The position numbers and the translations under genes are program-made. From Leptotrichia sp. oral taxon 223 (GTDB lineage Bacteria; Fusobacteriota; Fusobacteriia; Fusobacteriales; Leptotrichiaceae), in assembly GCF_013394795.1 (NCBI RefSeq), contig NZ_JABXYU010000001.1:682001-746000 (forward strand): a DNA stretch of 64,000 bases. The letters run 5' to 3'. Shown here in pieces: positions 36,458 through 45,271 of this stretch; positions within the stretch are counted from its first letter, which is position 1, and every line of letters begins with the position of its first letter. The notes below the pieces were generated by a model. It had not been told where the DNA came from. It made no database searches and saw nothing but the letters and a program-made list of their open reading frames with translations.

Positions 36458-38827
36458 ATGAGGAAAGATGAGGCAAAATTTATTACGGAATTTTTGAGCG
36501 AGGCTGGGACGAAGGCTGAAAATAACGATTATTTTGGGTATGTTTTGCTGGATAATTATGCGATTTGGGCTGTGGCGGATGGATTTGATGAGGAGGAAGG
36601 GGCAAAAGTTGCGGCAAGAATTGCTGTGGAATCCGTGATTGAATATTTTATGCTACGTCCACGATTTAACTATGATGTAATAAAGGAAATGATGGATTAT
36701 GCCAATCTGAAAGTTAAGGAAAAACAGGAAGAAACTCAGAAATATTGTCTTATGCACACTTCTCTTTTAATCATTATAAGTAATTATAATTCAATTTTAT
36801 ATGGAAATATCGGAAATACAAGGTTTTATCATATTAGAGGCGGATACATCATTTCTCAAAGCAGAGATGACACGATAGCACAGCTTTTGGTGGACGAAGA
36901 GGCATTGAATATATCGGATATGAGATTTCACAGGCAAAGAAATGATTTGCTGCAGGCAATTGGGGATTTTGGGAAAATTAAGCCAAATATTATAAAAAAA
37001 CCTGTAGAACTTATAGAAAAAGATGTTTTTTGCTTGACGACTGTAGGATTCTGGGAAAATATTGATGAGCATGATATGGAAAATGATTTATCCATATTTG
37101 AGGATAAGAAGCAATGGTTAAATTCATTGGAAAAACGGATACTTGCTTCGCTTAGGGATAATATTGAAAATTATACGATTGCACAGGTAGAAGTGGGTGC
37201 TGTAGCAAGTCCAGAGCCGATGGAAAAGGATAAAAGGAAACTTATTAAAAAAATAATACTTGTAATGCTCATTATTGCTGTAATTATTTTGTTTGTTGTA
37301 ATTTGGAATGTAAAAAGGCGAAATGGTATTCTGCAGGCGGCAACGCAGTATGAAAAATTGGCGGATGAGGAGATTTTAAAGAAAAATTTTAATAACTCAA
37401 TTGATAATTTGAAGCTTGAAATTGGAGAGTACGAAAAATTAAAGTCAAAAAGCAGGGGAATAATAGGATTTCTTACGAATGCTGAGAAAAAGAGAGCTGA
37501 TGCAAATAAGAAAATTGATGAGATAAATAAGAAAATTGGAGAAACTGAGAAGATTAAAAAGGCATTTTTGGATATTAATGAGGGAAATGAGATGTTTAAC
37601 AGCGGGAATTATGACGAGGCGAACGTAAAATATCAGCAGGCTAAGTATAACCTGAATGACAACAGTTATAAACGGGATGAACTGAACACGGAAGAGATTT
37701 TAACTACATTGGATTCACGGATAAATTCAACTGTGAAATTAAAGGAAGCTAAGGCTTTGGAAACGGCTGGAGATACGGCGGTTAATGAAGGAAGCTACAA
37801 TTTAGCAAAGGTTAGTTATAAAAATGCGGCTGATATGTATTTGGCAAATGGAAGGGCAGATTATGTTTCGCAAGTTGAGAAAAAGCTGGAGGAAATAACG
37901 GATAAGGAAAAAACAGCATATAATGGGGCAATACTTGCTGAAAATAAAGGGGATTCGCTAGCACAAAGCAATATTAATTCTTCAAAAGAGGCGTATTATC
38001 AGGCACGACAGATGTATCAGACACTTGGAGATACTGTGAAAGTAGGAGAAATTGACAATAAGATACAGGAACTCAATTCCCAGCAAAATGCTGATTTACA
38101 GACTGCCAACAATCTCGTTCAGGAAGGGCTTTCGCAAATAACTGCTAATAATCCAGCACAAGCAATAAATATTCTAACGCAGGCTAAAAATATTTATCAG
38201 AAAATGAAGGATACGAATAATGCAAATGTTGTAAGTAAATACATAAATCAGGCACAGGAATTTATTAAATTTGAAAGCCAGAATGCTGAAAAATTAAAAA
38301 CGCAGGAAATGGAATATTCGGAAAGGTTAAGGCAGCAGGAAATTCAAATGCAACAGCAACTGCAGATAAAAGAAGCTGAAATCAAGGCACAGCAGGAAGA
38401 AATGGAGCGGGAACGGCAAAGACGTGAAGAAATAACAAGGAAAATGGAAAATGCGTCAAATCTGGAAATGCAGGCAGACCAGTTGGCTATAAATGAAAGA
38501 TTTGAAGAGAGCATTTCAAAATATGAGGAAACGAAGAAAATTCTGGAAGAAGTGAATGCTGATGGAAATTTTGGAAATCAGATGTCCAAAATTGAGGATT
38601 TGAATAAAAAAATTGAAAAAAGTGAGGGGTATTTGCTAAAGAAAAAAGGAGATGATGATTTTAAGAATAAAAAATGGAAGGAAGCTGTGGAAAAATTTAC
38701 GCAGGCGAAGGAAAAATTGGAAAAAAGCGGCACAAAACAAAATGAAATAGCCGAAATTGAGAAAAAGCTGAAAAAGGCTGAGAAAAAGGCGAATAAAAAA
38801 TGGTGGCAGTTTTGGAAGATTTTTTAA
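36458..38827 (+). CDS. Membrane PP2C-like protein with TPR-like/coiled-coil tail
   Basis: Residues 1-247 are a PP2C-type phosphatase domain: NND (22-24), AVADG (38-42), GNIGNTRFY (116-124, where GDSR is usual) and LTTVGFWENI (193-202, where SDGL is usual), ending ENYTIAQVEV (237-246, normally DN). Two of four metal-ligand positions are thus substituted, so activity is uncertain. A single helix follows (265-285), then about 500 residues with repeated short helical pairs (NFNNSIDNLKLEI, NYDEANVKYQQA, SYNLAKVSYKNA) resembling TPRs, a Gln/Glu-rich coiled coil (about 610-670) and an aromatic end (KKWWQFWKIF). It is 15 bases before the pseudophosphatase gene and has a GGGAG RBS. Confidence 0.82.
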   Translation: MRKDEAKFITEFLSEAGTKAENNDYFGYVLLDNYAIWAVADGFDEEEGAKVAARIAVESVIEYFMLRPRFNYDVIKEMMDYANLKVKEKQEETQKYCLMHTSLLIIISNYNSILYGNIGNTRFYHIRGGYIISQSRDDTIAQLLVDEEALNISDMRFHRQRNDLLQAIGDFGKIKPNIIKKPVELIEKDVFCLTTVGFWENIDEHDMENDLSIFEDKKQWLNSLEKRILASLRDNIENYTIAQVEVGAVASPEPMEKDKRKLIKKIILVMLIIAVIILFVVIWNVKRRNGILQAATQYEKLADEEILKKNFNNSIDNLKLEIGEYEKLKSKSRGIIGFLTNAEKKRADANKKIDEINKKIGETEKIKKAFLDINEGNEMFNSGNYDEANVKYQQAKYNLNDNSYKRDELNTEEILTTLDSRINSTVKLKEAKALETAGDTAVNEGSYNLAKVSYKNAADMYLANGRADYVSQVEKKLEEITDKEKTAYNGAILAENKGDSLAQSNINSSKEAYYQARQMYQTLGDTVKVGEIDNKIQELNSQQNADLQTANNLVQEGLSQITANNPAQAINILTQAKNIYQKMKDTNNANVVSKYINQAQEFIKFESQNAEKLKTQEMEYSERLRQQEIQMQQQLQIKEAEIKAQQEEMERERQRREEITRKMENASNLEMQADQLAINERFEESISKYEETKKILEEVNADGNFGNQMSKIEDLNKKIEKSEGYLLKKKGDDDFKNKKWKEAVEKFTQAKEKLEKSGTKQNEIAEIEKKLKKAEKKANKKWWQFWKIF

Positions 38828-38842
38828 AAGGGAGAAGGGAAA

Positions 38843-40258
38843 ATGGTAAAAAATATAAAATTAAATACTTTCTTTTTTAAGGAATATGCACAAATTGCTG
38901 AAAAAAACACTTATTCGGCATATATTCCAAATGGAAGCAAAGGAATATGGTGTATTGCTGACCTTGACGAAAAGACAGATGAAAAAATGCAGGAAAAGTT
39001 AGAAATATCTGAAAAAATTGAAAATAGTAATGTTGAAAATAAGAAAGTTGATAAGATAAATTTAGCAAAAATTGGAGTTCACAAAATTATTGAAAAATAT
39101 TTGGAAAATAATGAATTTTCGCTAGAAAATATAAAACAGATGATACAATCTTCCATTGATAAAGTGATTTTTGAGAAAACAAAATTATATAAATTTTATA
39201 AGGCTGAAAATAATCTTGACTTAAAAAATTTTTATTCACAAATTGTTATTATTATTGAAAAAAATAATATGATTGTTGGAAATATGGGGAAAACTGAACT
39301 TGTTTTATATAGGGAAAATAGAATTGCGGAAAAGGTAAGTGGAGAAGAGAGCAAAAAAATAAGGCTGAAAAAAGATGATTATTTGCTGGCTGGGAGTCCT
39401 GAATTCTGGAAGATTATTAATGAGAGTGAAATTGAGGAAGTATATGTTGACAAGAAAAGTAAAGAAAATATTGAGCAAAGTTTAAGCGAACAGATAAAAC
39501 TTGCTGAGAAAAAATTGGGTAAAGTGATACCATTTTTGTCGATTTTTGTTGAAGATATTGAACTGGAAAAAAATTATGAATTGTTAGAAAAAGAAATTAA
39601 TGAGAAAAATCAAAAACAGGAAAAAGTTGTAAAATATATATTTTTGGCTGTAATATTTGTGTTTATGTTTGTTTCTGTAGGGAAAAATATTCAAAAGGGT
39701 AACTTGAAAGGTGAAAGAAAAGAAAAAGTAAAAAATATAATGGCTGAGAAAATTATAGAAAAAGCAAATTTGATGAAAAATAATTTAAATAAACAATCAG
39801 AGATAGAAAGAAATAAAGTTAAACAGAAAAATATTGAAGATGAAGTTGAAAAAACTTTGGAGAATAGTGATCTGGTTGAAAATGAGGAAGTAAAAAATAA
39901 AAAGATAGAAAATGAAGAAATAGAAAAAAACTATGCAAAAAATTTGGAAATTACTCAAAATATTATAAAAATTAAAGAGAAAGGGGCTGTAAAATTAACT
40001 AATTCAAGAATAAAAAAGAAAGTTTCTAAAAATAAAAAATATAATAGAAAAAATTTGAATGCAGATAATAGAAATTTTAAGAAAAATTATAAGGTAAAAA
40101 GTAATGGGATTTCACAACTTGAAAAGGAAATTGAGAAAAATTGGGAAGTTCTTGGGCGTGATAGAAATGGGAATAATTTTGTGAAAAATAGAGAATTTAA
40201 AAGGGAAAAGAAGAATGGATTTTTTATCAAAGGGAACAATATTGAATGGGAAGTATAA
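38843..40258 (+). CDS. Membrane PP2C-like pseudophosphatase
   Basis: The 471-residue protein follows the PP2C-like gene and has the same layout on a smaller scale. Residues 10-240 are a degenerate PP2C fold: EKNTY (20-24) in place of NED, CIADLDEKTDE (37-47) in place of ADGMGG, VGNMGKTELVLY (145-156) in place of VGDSRAYL, and LLAGSPEFWKII (181-192) in place of SDGLW. Of the metal-binding aspartates only Asp40 may remain, so it should be catalytically dead. A membrane helix (about 263-279) precedes a Lys/Glu/Asn-rich tail of nearly 190 residues. Its end overlaps the kinase start by 44 bases. It may hold phosphoproteins or sense a ligand; this is inference. Confidence 0.72.
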   Translation: MVKNIKLNTFFFKEYAQIAEKNTYSAYIPNGSKGIWCIADLDEKTDEKMQEKLEISEKIENSNVENKKVDKINLAKIGVHKIIEKYLENNEFSLENIKQMIQSSIDKVIFEKTKLYKFYKAENNLDLKNFYSQIVIIIEKNNMIVGNMGKTELVLYRENRIAEKVSGEESKKIRLKKDDYLLAGSPEFWKIINESEIEEVYVDKKSKENIEQSLSEQIKLAEKKLGKVIPFLSIFVEDIELEKNYELLEKEINEKNQKQEKVVKYIFLAVIFVFMFVSVGKNIQKGNLKGERKEKVKNIMAEKIIEKANLMKNNLNKQSEIERNKVKQKNIEDEVEKTLENSDLVENEEVKNKKIENEEIEKNYAKNLEITQNIIKIKEKGAVKLTNSRIKKKVSKNKKYNRKNLNADNRNFKKNYKVKSNGISQLEKEIEKNWEVLGRDRNGNNFVKNREFKREKKNGFFIKGNNIEWEV

Positions 40259-41114
40259 AATTTTAAATTATGTAGCTAAAAGTGATTTTTCCAATATTTA
40301 TATGTGTGAAGACAGACAAGGGGAAAAAGTAATTATTAAGGAATGTTATCCTTCAGAAATTGTTATGAGAAATGGAAAAGAGGTTTTTACTGAAAAGTAC
40401 AAGAAGGATTTTGAAAATTTGAAAGAAAGTTTTTGGAAAGAAAAATGTATTTTGGAGAAATTTTTGAAAAAATCTAAAAGGAGGAAATGGAAATTTACGG
40501 ATGACGTTGTTAAACTTGTGGACTTTTTTATTGAAAATGGGACAAATTATATTGTTACTGAATATTTTTGTGGAGTTACTTTGAAAAAATATATTTTGGA
40601 AAATCGGATAAAAAATGGAAAAATGAGGATAAATCATATTTTGGAAATATTTTTTAAAATTGCAGAAGTAGTTTGTAAAATTCATAAAAAGGGAATTATT
40701 CATTGTGATTTGAAGCCTTCAAATATTTTGATTGATATTAGGGGAAATATCAGGATTATTGATTTTGGAGCGAGCTTGAAAAAGAAGGAAAAGATTGAGT
40801 TTGTTAAGGTTTCAGATGGGTATTCGCCAATTGAGATTTATTCAGAAAAAGTAGAGATTGATGAAAGGGCGGATGTTTATTCACTTGCGGCACTTTTATA
40901 TTTTATGCTTTGTGGCGTGAAAGTGGATGGGGCAATTAAGAGATTTTATAAGGCAGAACTAGAGTTTGATAGAGAAGTTATTTTGGGATTTGAGAAGATT
41001 GAGAAATTTAAGGAAGTGGAAGAAGTTATAAAAAAGGGGCTGGAGTTTGACAGGCAGAAAAGGTTTGGAAGTATTAGGGAAATGATTGATAAATTGAGAA
41101 AAATTTTTGCTTAA
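40215..41114 (+). CDS. Serine/threonine protein kinase
   Basis: The 299-residue protein is a Hanks-type kinase without a membrane segment. Lys42 (VIIKECYP) is the ATP-binding lysine; the catalytic loop is HCDLKPSN (163-170, Cys replacing the Arg of HRD), DFG is intact at 183-185, and the activation segment runs to SPIE (204-207) in place of APE. The glycine-rich loop is degraded (VAKSDFSNIY). The catalytic Asp, Lys and DFG Asp remain, so it is likely active. Its GGGAAAAGAAG RBS and ATG lie inside the end of the pseudophosphatase gene, showing translational coupling. FHA proteins upstream are likely to read its phosphorylated threonines. Confidence 0.93.
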   Translation: MDFLSKGTILNGKYKILNYVAKSDFSNIYMCEDRQGEKVIIKECYPSEIVMRNGKEVFTEKYKKDFENLKESFWKEKCILEKFLKKSKRRKWKFTDDVVKLVDFFIENGTNYIVTEYFCGVTLKKYILENRIKNGKMRINHILEIFFKIAEVVCKIHKKGIIHCDLKPSNILIDIRGNIRIIDFGASLKKKEKIEFVKVSDGYSPIEIYSEKVEIDERADVYSLAALLYFMLCGVKVDGAIKRFYKAELEFDREVILGFEKIEKFKEVEEVIKKGLEFDRQKRFGSIREMIDKLRKIFA

Positions 41115-41263
41115 AATAAAAGTTTTTAAATAGATTTGATTTTATAATGATGAACTGAAATAGTTTTTATAAAATCTATGTTTATAGCTTTTTATTTGGA
41201 TTTTAAATTAATAAAATCAAGACTTGAATGTAATCAAAAATGACTAAAGGGGACAAGGTAAAA

Positions 41264-43927
41264 ATGAGATTATTTTATGAAGAGGAATTGCGAAGAAAAT
41301 CTTATTATGAGATGTATCAAATTGCAATCGAGGAACATTTGGTAAATGTACATGTGGAAACGCCCACGAGAGAGGAGCTTATTGCGCTTTTGATGAAATA
41401 CAGGGGAGTCAAGGCAAGTTACTGTATTGACAAGTATAATAAAAATGGACTTGTGAATGTTCAGGAACTTTTTGATAATAAACTTGGCGAGAGGATTCAT
41501 CATGAGAATAAGATACGGGTACCTCACAAGATTATTTTGTATAAGGAACTTAATTTGATGAGGGAGGACAATTATAAAATTGAGATTCCTGAAAATGTGA
41601 GCAGTGCAAATGTTTTTCTTATAAATGCTAATAACTACCTGTGTGGGATTTTCCAGCTGGAAAAGGATTTAAATAGCAGGAATAAGTATTTTCTGATTAG
41701 TAAAAAGGAATTTTTTAGAGTTGAAACGCTGAAAAATAATAAATTTTCATTTTTGTTCTTTAAGGAAAATGATTTAAAATTTATTCATAAGTTTTATAAT
41801 TTGAAGGAAGATGAAATGACACCACTTTATCCGTACCAGATGGATTATTACAAAGTTGAAATTGAAAATTTTATTGTGAAAAATCTGGAAACTACGAATA
41901 CACCGCTTTGTATTGATTTTGGGACAGTAAATACGGCTCTTGGAGCATATCTGGATAGAAATTATGTGAAGGATTTGCCAACAAATGATATTCTGAATGG
42001 AAATGTCGTGATTGATGCGATAAATTATGTAAAATTTGATGACGGGGAGAGGCATTACCGTGAGATTTTTCCGACGTTGGTTTATGTTGATGATTGCAGT
42101 GATGCTAATAATATTAAGTATTCATTTGGGTATGATGTGGTAAGAAAGCTGGAGAGAAATGACTATATTGTCAATGGCTCGATTTTTTATAGCTTGAAAA
42201 GGTGGGTGCATGAACATAATAAACTTGAGAAAATTAATGATGAGTTTGGAAATATTCTGTATGTAAAAAGAAAGGATATAATAAAGGCGTACTTAAAATA
42301 TGTTGTGAATCGTGCAGAATATATGTTTAAATGCAAATTTAAAAAAATTCACGCTTCAAGTCCTGTAAAATTAAAGGAGCAGTTTTTGACGATGTTTCAG
42401 GAAATTTTCATGGTGGAAAATAAATTTAATAAAAATCAGAATTCTGAAATTTCTGAAAAAAATATAATTTCAAGTGAGAAAAATTATGAATATGAAATTA
42501 TTCGTGAAAATGCGATGGATGAGGCGATTGCGGTGCTATATAACACAATTGAGATACAGATAAGGAAGGGAAAATATAAGGAAAATGAGGAATATAGTGC
42601 CTTAATTATTGACTGTGGTGGTGGAACGACAGATTTGGCGGCTTGCAAGTATGTGATTAGCAAGGACAGGATTTCATATTATCTAGATATAAGGACAAGT
42701 TTTGAAAATGGGGATGAGAATTTTGGTGGAAATGACTTGACTTACAGGATTATGCAGTTCTTGAAAATTGTGCTTGGGGCAAGATATTCTGAAAATAGGG
42801 TTGTTTCTATTAATGATTTAATAAAATATGATAATGATATGATTTACAAGATAATTGACGAGAGTGGTGTTGAGAAGATTTTTGAAAATATGAATTTGGA
42901 ATATGAAAAGTATGAAAATGTAATTCCCACAAAATATTCACAGTTTGAGAATAAAATGAGTGAAGAATATCAGAAAATACGGAATAACTTTTATATGCTA
43001 TGGGAAGCGGCTGAAAATCTTAAAAAGGAATTTTTTACATCCGATGGAAGACTACGAACACGTTTTGATGTGCCTAGAAATTATGAAAAACGTAATGATA
43101 TTCACATAACGCAGTTAAAAAGCTGGAAAATTCACACTTATGAAAATAACATATTTAAAACAATAACAGATTATCCAAGACATATTTTCACAATAAAAGA
43201 AATTGAAAAAATCGTAAAAGCTGATATTTATGGAATGCTTAGAAAATTCTTGAATACGTATTACAAGGAAGGGCTGCTTTTTGAGTATTCATTAATAAAA
43301 TTAAGTGGACAGTCAACGAAAATTAGTACATTTCAGGAAGTTCTAAAGGAATTTGTTCCAGGAAAAATGATTGAATACAAGGAACTGAGCCATCGTGATG
43401 ATTACGAACTGAAATTGAACTGTCTGGACGGAGCTATAAAATATCTAGATTATAAGCGATTTGGGCATATAGATGTGGAAATTGTGAATGAAGTTCCGCT
43501 TGTGCCGTATTCTGTGTGGGTGGAAAAATACGATGGGGAAAAAGTGGAAATGATACAGACTTCACGAAAGACTGATATTCTGATTGGACAAATTGACAAA
43601 AAGATTTCTGCTGAAGAACTAAAAATTTATGTTTATACTGCAGAAGGTGAATTGAAAAAAGAGATGATTTATAAAAATGAAGATAACTATGAAGAAATGG
43701 ATGCACAGGAAATTTTGCCTGAATTTACAAATATAATTTCTCAAAATGATACCGATACAATTCAAAACGGCACAATAAGATTTTTTATTTATACTGATTT
43801 GAACAACTGGGGATTTTTTGTCGTTCCAATCCAAAGAAAATCAGATCAGCTTTATCTTGGACGAAAGGAATATTTCCCTTATGAAGATAATTTAAGTGAA
43901 AATTCCTATTTTGACGGAAACCACTAA
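41264..43927 (+). CDS. Large Hsp70/actin-fold ATPase with N-terminal SAP-like segment
   Basis: The 887-residue protein has a two-part nucleotide-binding fold typical of the Hsp70/actin superfamily: phosphate-1 loop CIDFGTVNTALG (216-227), phosphate-2 ALIIDCGGGTTDLA (446-459), and an adenosine-like KLSGQSTK (near 706). A beta-rich C-terminal part follows, but the canonical Hsp70 substrate-binding domain and lid are absent. The first 50 residues (YYEMYQIAIEEHLV, then TREELIALLMKYRG) resemble a SAP/Rho-N helix-extended-loop-helix. I prefer ATG 41264, which has AAGG 6 bases upstream. Some relatives are annotated as virulence factor SrfB-like. The J-protein in the same operon suggests a dedicated chaperone pair. 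Confidence 0.8.
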   Translation: MRLFYEEELRRKSYYEMYQIAIEEHLVNVHVETPTREELIALLMKYRGVKASYCIDKYNKNGLVNVQELFDNKLGERIHHENKIRVPHKIILYKELNLMREDNYKIEIPENVSSANVFLINANNYLCGIFQLEKDLNSRNKYFLISKKEFFRVETLKNNKFSFLFFKENDLKFIHKFYNLKEDEMTPLYPYQMDYYKVEIENFIVKNLETTNTPLCIDFGTVNTALGAYLDRNYVKDLPTNDILNGNVVIDAINYVKFDDGERHYREIFPTLVYVDDCSDANNIKYSFGYDVVRKLERNDYIVNGSIFYSLKRWVHEHNKLEKINDEFGNILYVKRKDIIKAYLKYVVNRAEYMFKCKFKKIHASSPVKLKEQFLTMFQEIFMVENKFNKNQNSEISEKNIISSEKNYEYEIIRENAMDEAIAVLYNTIEIQIRKGKYKENEEYSALIIDCGGGTTDLAACKYVISKDRISYYLDIRTSFENGDENFGGNDLTYRIMQFLKIVLGARYSENRVVSINDLIKYDNDMIYKIIDESGVEKIFENMNLEYEKYENVIPTKYSQFENKMSEEYQKIRNNFYMLWEAAENLKKEFFTSDGRLRTRFDVPRNYEKRNDIHITQLKSWKIHTYENNIFKTITDYPRHIFTIKEIEKIVKADIYGMLRKFLNTYYKEGLLFEYSLIKLSGQSTKISTFQEVLKEFVPGKMIEYKELSHRDDYELKLNCLDGAIKYLDYKRFGHIDVEIVNEVPLVPYSVWVEKYDGEKVEMIQTSRKTDILIGQIDKKISAEELKIYVYTAEGELKKEMIYKNEDNYEEMDAQEILPEFTNIISQNDTDTIQNGTIRFFIYTDLNNWGFFVVPIQRKSDQLYLGRKEYFPYEDNLSENSYFDGNH

Positions 43928-43942
43928 AAAAGGAAGAGAATA

Positions 43943-45202
43943 TTGAGAAAAAAAGATGAAATAATTTGGATAATGCCCGCAATTTTTATTTTTATTATTC
44001 TTTTTATGATAAAATTCTGTACTCCAAAAATTAATCAGAAATATGCTATTGAAAAAATAACACGTGAAAATCTTGAACTTTTTGTGAATATAAAAGGAAC
44101 TGTTGTTGCACATAATGTTACTAAAATTGGACTAGATGTGAATTTATCCGTTGATGATGTTTATTACAAGGCTGGAGATTTTGTAAAAAAGGGCGATGTA
44201 ATAGTAAAATTTAGTGATTATCAGAAAAATGGATTGAATGAAAAACGTACGTTATTAGTGATTAAAAATCGGGAATTACGAAATTTGGAAAAACAAAAGG
44301 AATTGGGATCTGATGTTAGTCAGAAAATTCAGGAATTACGTGGAGAAATATCAGGGTTGGAAATTGAAATTAAAGATGAAATGGGAAATACAAGATTGGT
44401 TCAGAGAAGTGTAAGAAGTCCATTTGATGCTTACATTGTGAAAATTAATACTGTGAAAGGTGGAATTACAAATAAAAATGAGCCTATTTTGATTCTTGCC
44501 AAAAGGAAAGATTTAAAAATAGTTAGTGAAAGTGTGAAAAGTGATAAAGTTAAAAATCTGAATATTGGAAATGTTGCTGAAATTAGTATTTTCAGGAAGG
44601 AAAGTAAAAAAATTGGAGAAGAAAAAACACTTGAAGAATTAATTAAAATTAAAAATGATAAAAATAAGGAAATTTTGCGAGATGAGGATAAAACAAAAGT
44701 AAATTCAGATTTATTTTCTGAAAAAAAGGTTATTGAAGCAGAATTATTTAAGATTAATAAAATTGGGGATATGAATGTATTTGAGTTTTTGCCAATTTTA
44801 TTTAAGGATTTGTTTTTAAATGAGCAAGCGGATATTCGTGTGATTTATAAGAAAAAAGAGAATGTTCTAGCTGTTCCAAAAAAGGCTGTTATTTTTAAAA
44901 ATCAGAAAAGCTATATTTATTTGATTGATAAAAATAATTTGGTTAAAGAAAAGGAAGTTTTTGTTGGGATGGAGAACGGAAAGAAGATTGAAATTTTTGG
45001 AATGAATATTGAAGAAGGAATGGAAATTATTGGAAATCCTGATAATAAAATTGTAAATAACGTGATTGTGGAGCGAAGGAATATTAGGGATGAGGAAATT
45101 GAAAAGAGAAAAAAATTGGAAAGGTTAGAGCGGGAAAATGAGAAACTGGGGAATAGAATGGATGAAAATGAGAGGGAAATTATTAGACTAAAAAGAAAGT
45201 AA
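43943..45202 (+). CDS. HlyD/MacA-type membrane fusion (adaptor) protein
   Basis: The 419-residue protein has one N-terminal membrane helix (about 9-26), a lipoyl-like half (IKGTVVAHNVTKIGLDVN, YYKAGDFVKKGDVIVKF), a coiled coil (about 90-140) and the second half (SPFDAYIVKINTVKGG, then VLAVPKKAVIF). This is the periplasmic adaptor of tripartite export systems. The expected ABC or RND partner and outer-membrane channel are not adjacent. Translation probably starts at TTG 43943 with AAGGAAGAG upstream, 15 bases after the ATPase stop, so it is cotranscribed. The C-terminus is a charged coiled coil. Confidence 0.83.
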   Translation: MRKKDEIIWIMPAIFIFIILFMIKFCTPKINQKYAIEKITRENLELFVNIKGTVVAHNVTKIGLDVNLSVDDVYYKAGDFVKKGDVIVKFSDYQKNGLNEKRTLLVIKNRELRNLEKQKELGSDVSQKIQELRGEISGLEIEIKDEMGNTRLVQRSVRSPFDAYIVKINTVKGGITNKNEPILILAKRKDLKIVSESVKSDKVKNLNIGNVAEISIFRKESKKIGEEKTLEELIKIKNDKNKEILRDEDKTKVNSDLFSEKKVIEAELFKINKIGDMNVFEFLPILFKDLFLNEQADIRVIYKKKENVLAVPKKAVIFKNQKSYIYLIDKNNLVKEKEVFVGMENGKKIEIFGMNIEEGMEIIGNPDNKIVNNVIVERRNIRDEEIEKRKKLERLERENEKLGNRMDENEREIIRLKRK

Positions 45203-45227
45203 AATCAGGATGCTTTTATCCTGATTT
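45203..45227. terminator. Bidirectional hairpin between the operon and capA
   Basis: AATCAGGAT and ATCCTGATT pair around GCTTTT, directly at the end of the adaptor gene. There is no long T tract on the plus side, so efficiency is uncertain. Confidence 0.5.
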
Positions 45228-45271
45228 CTAGCTATATTCTTTAAATTTGTGAAAAATAAAATAAAAAATTT

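Noticed and set aside
33988-45202. Type VI secretion cluster
   Set aside because: Kinase, PP2C and FHA genes resemble T6SS regulators, but no Tss core genes are present in the window.
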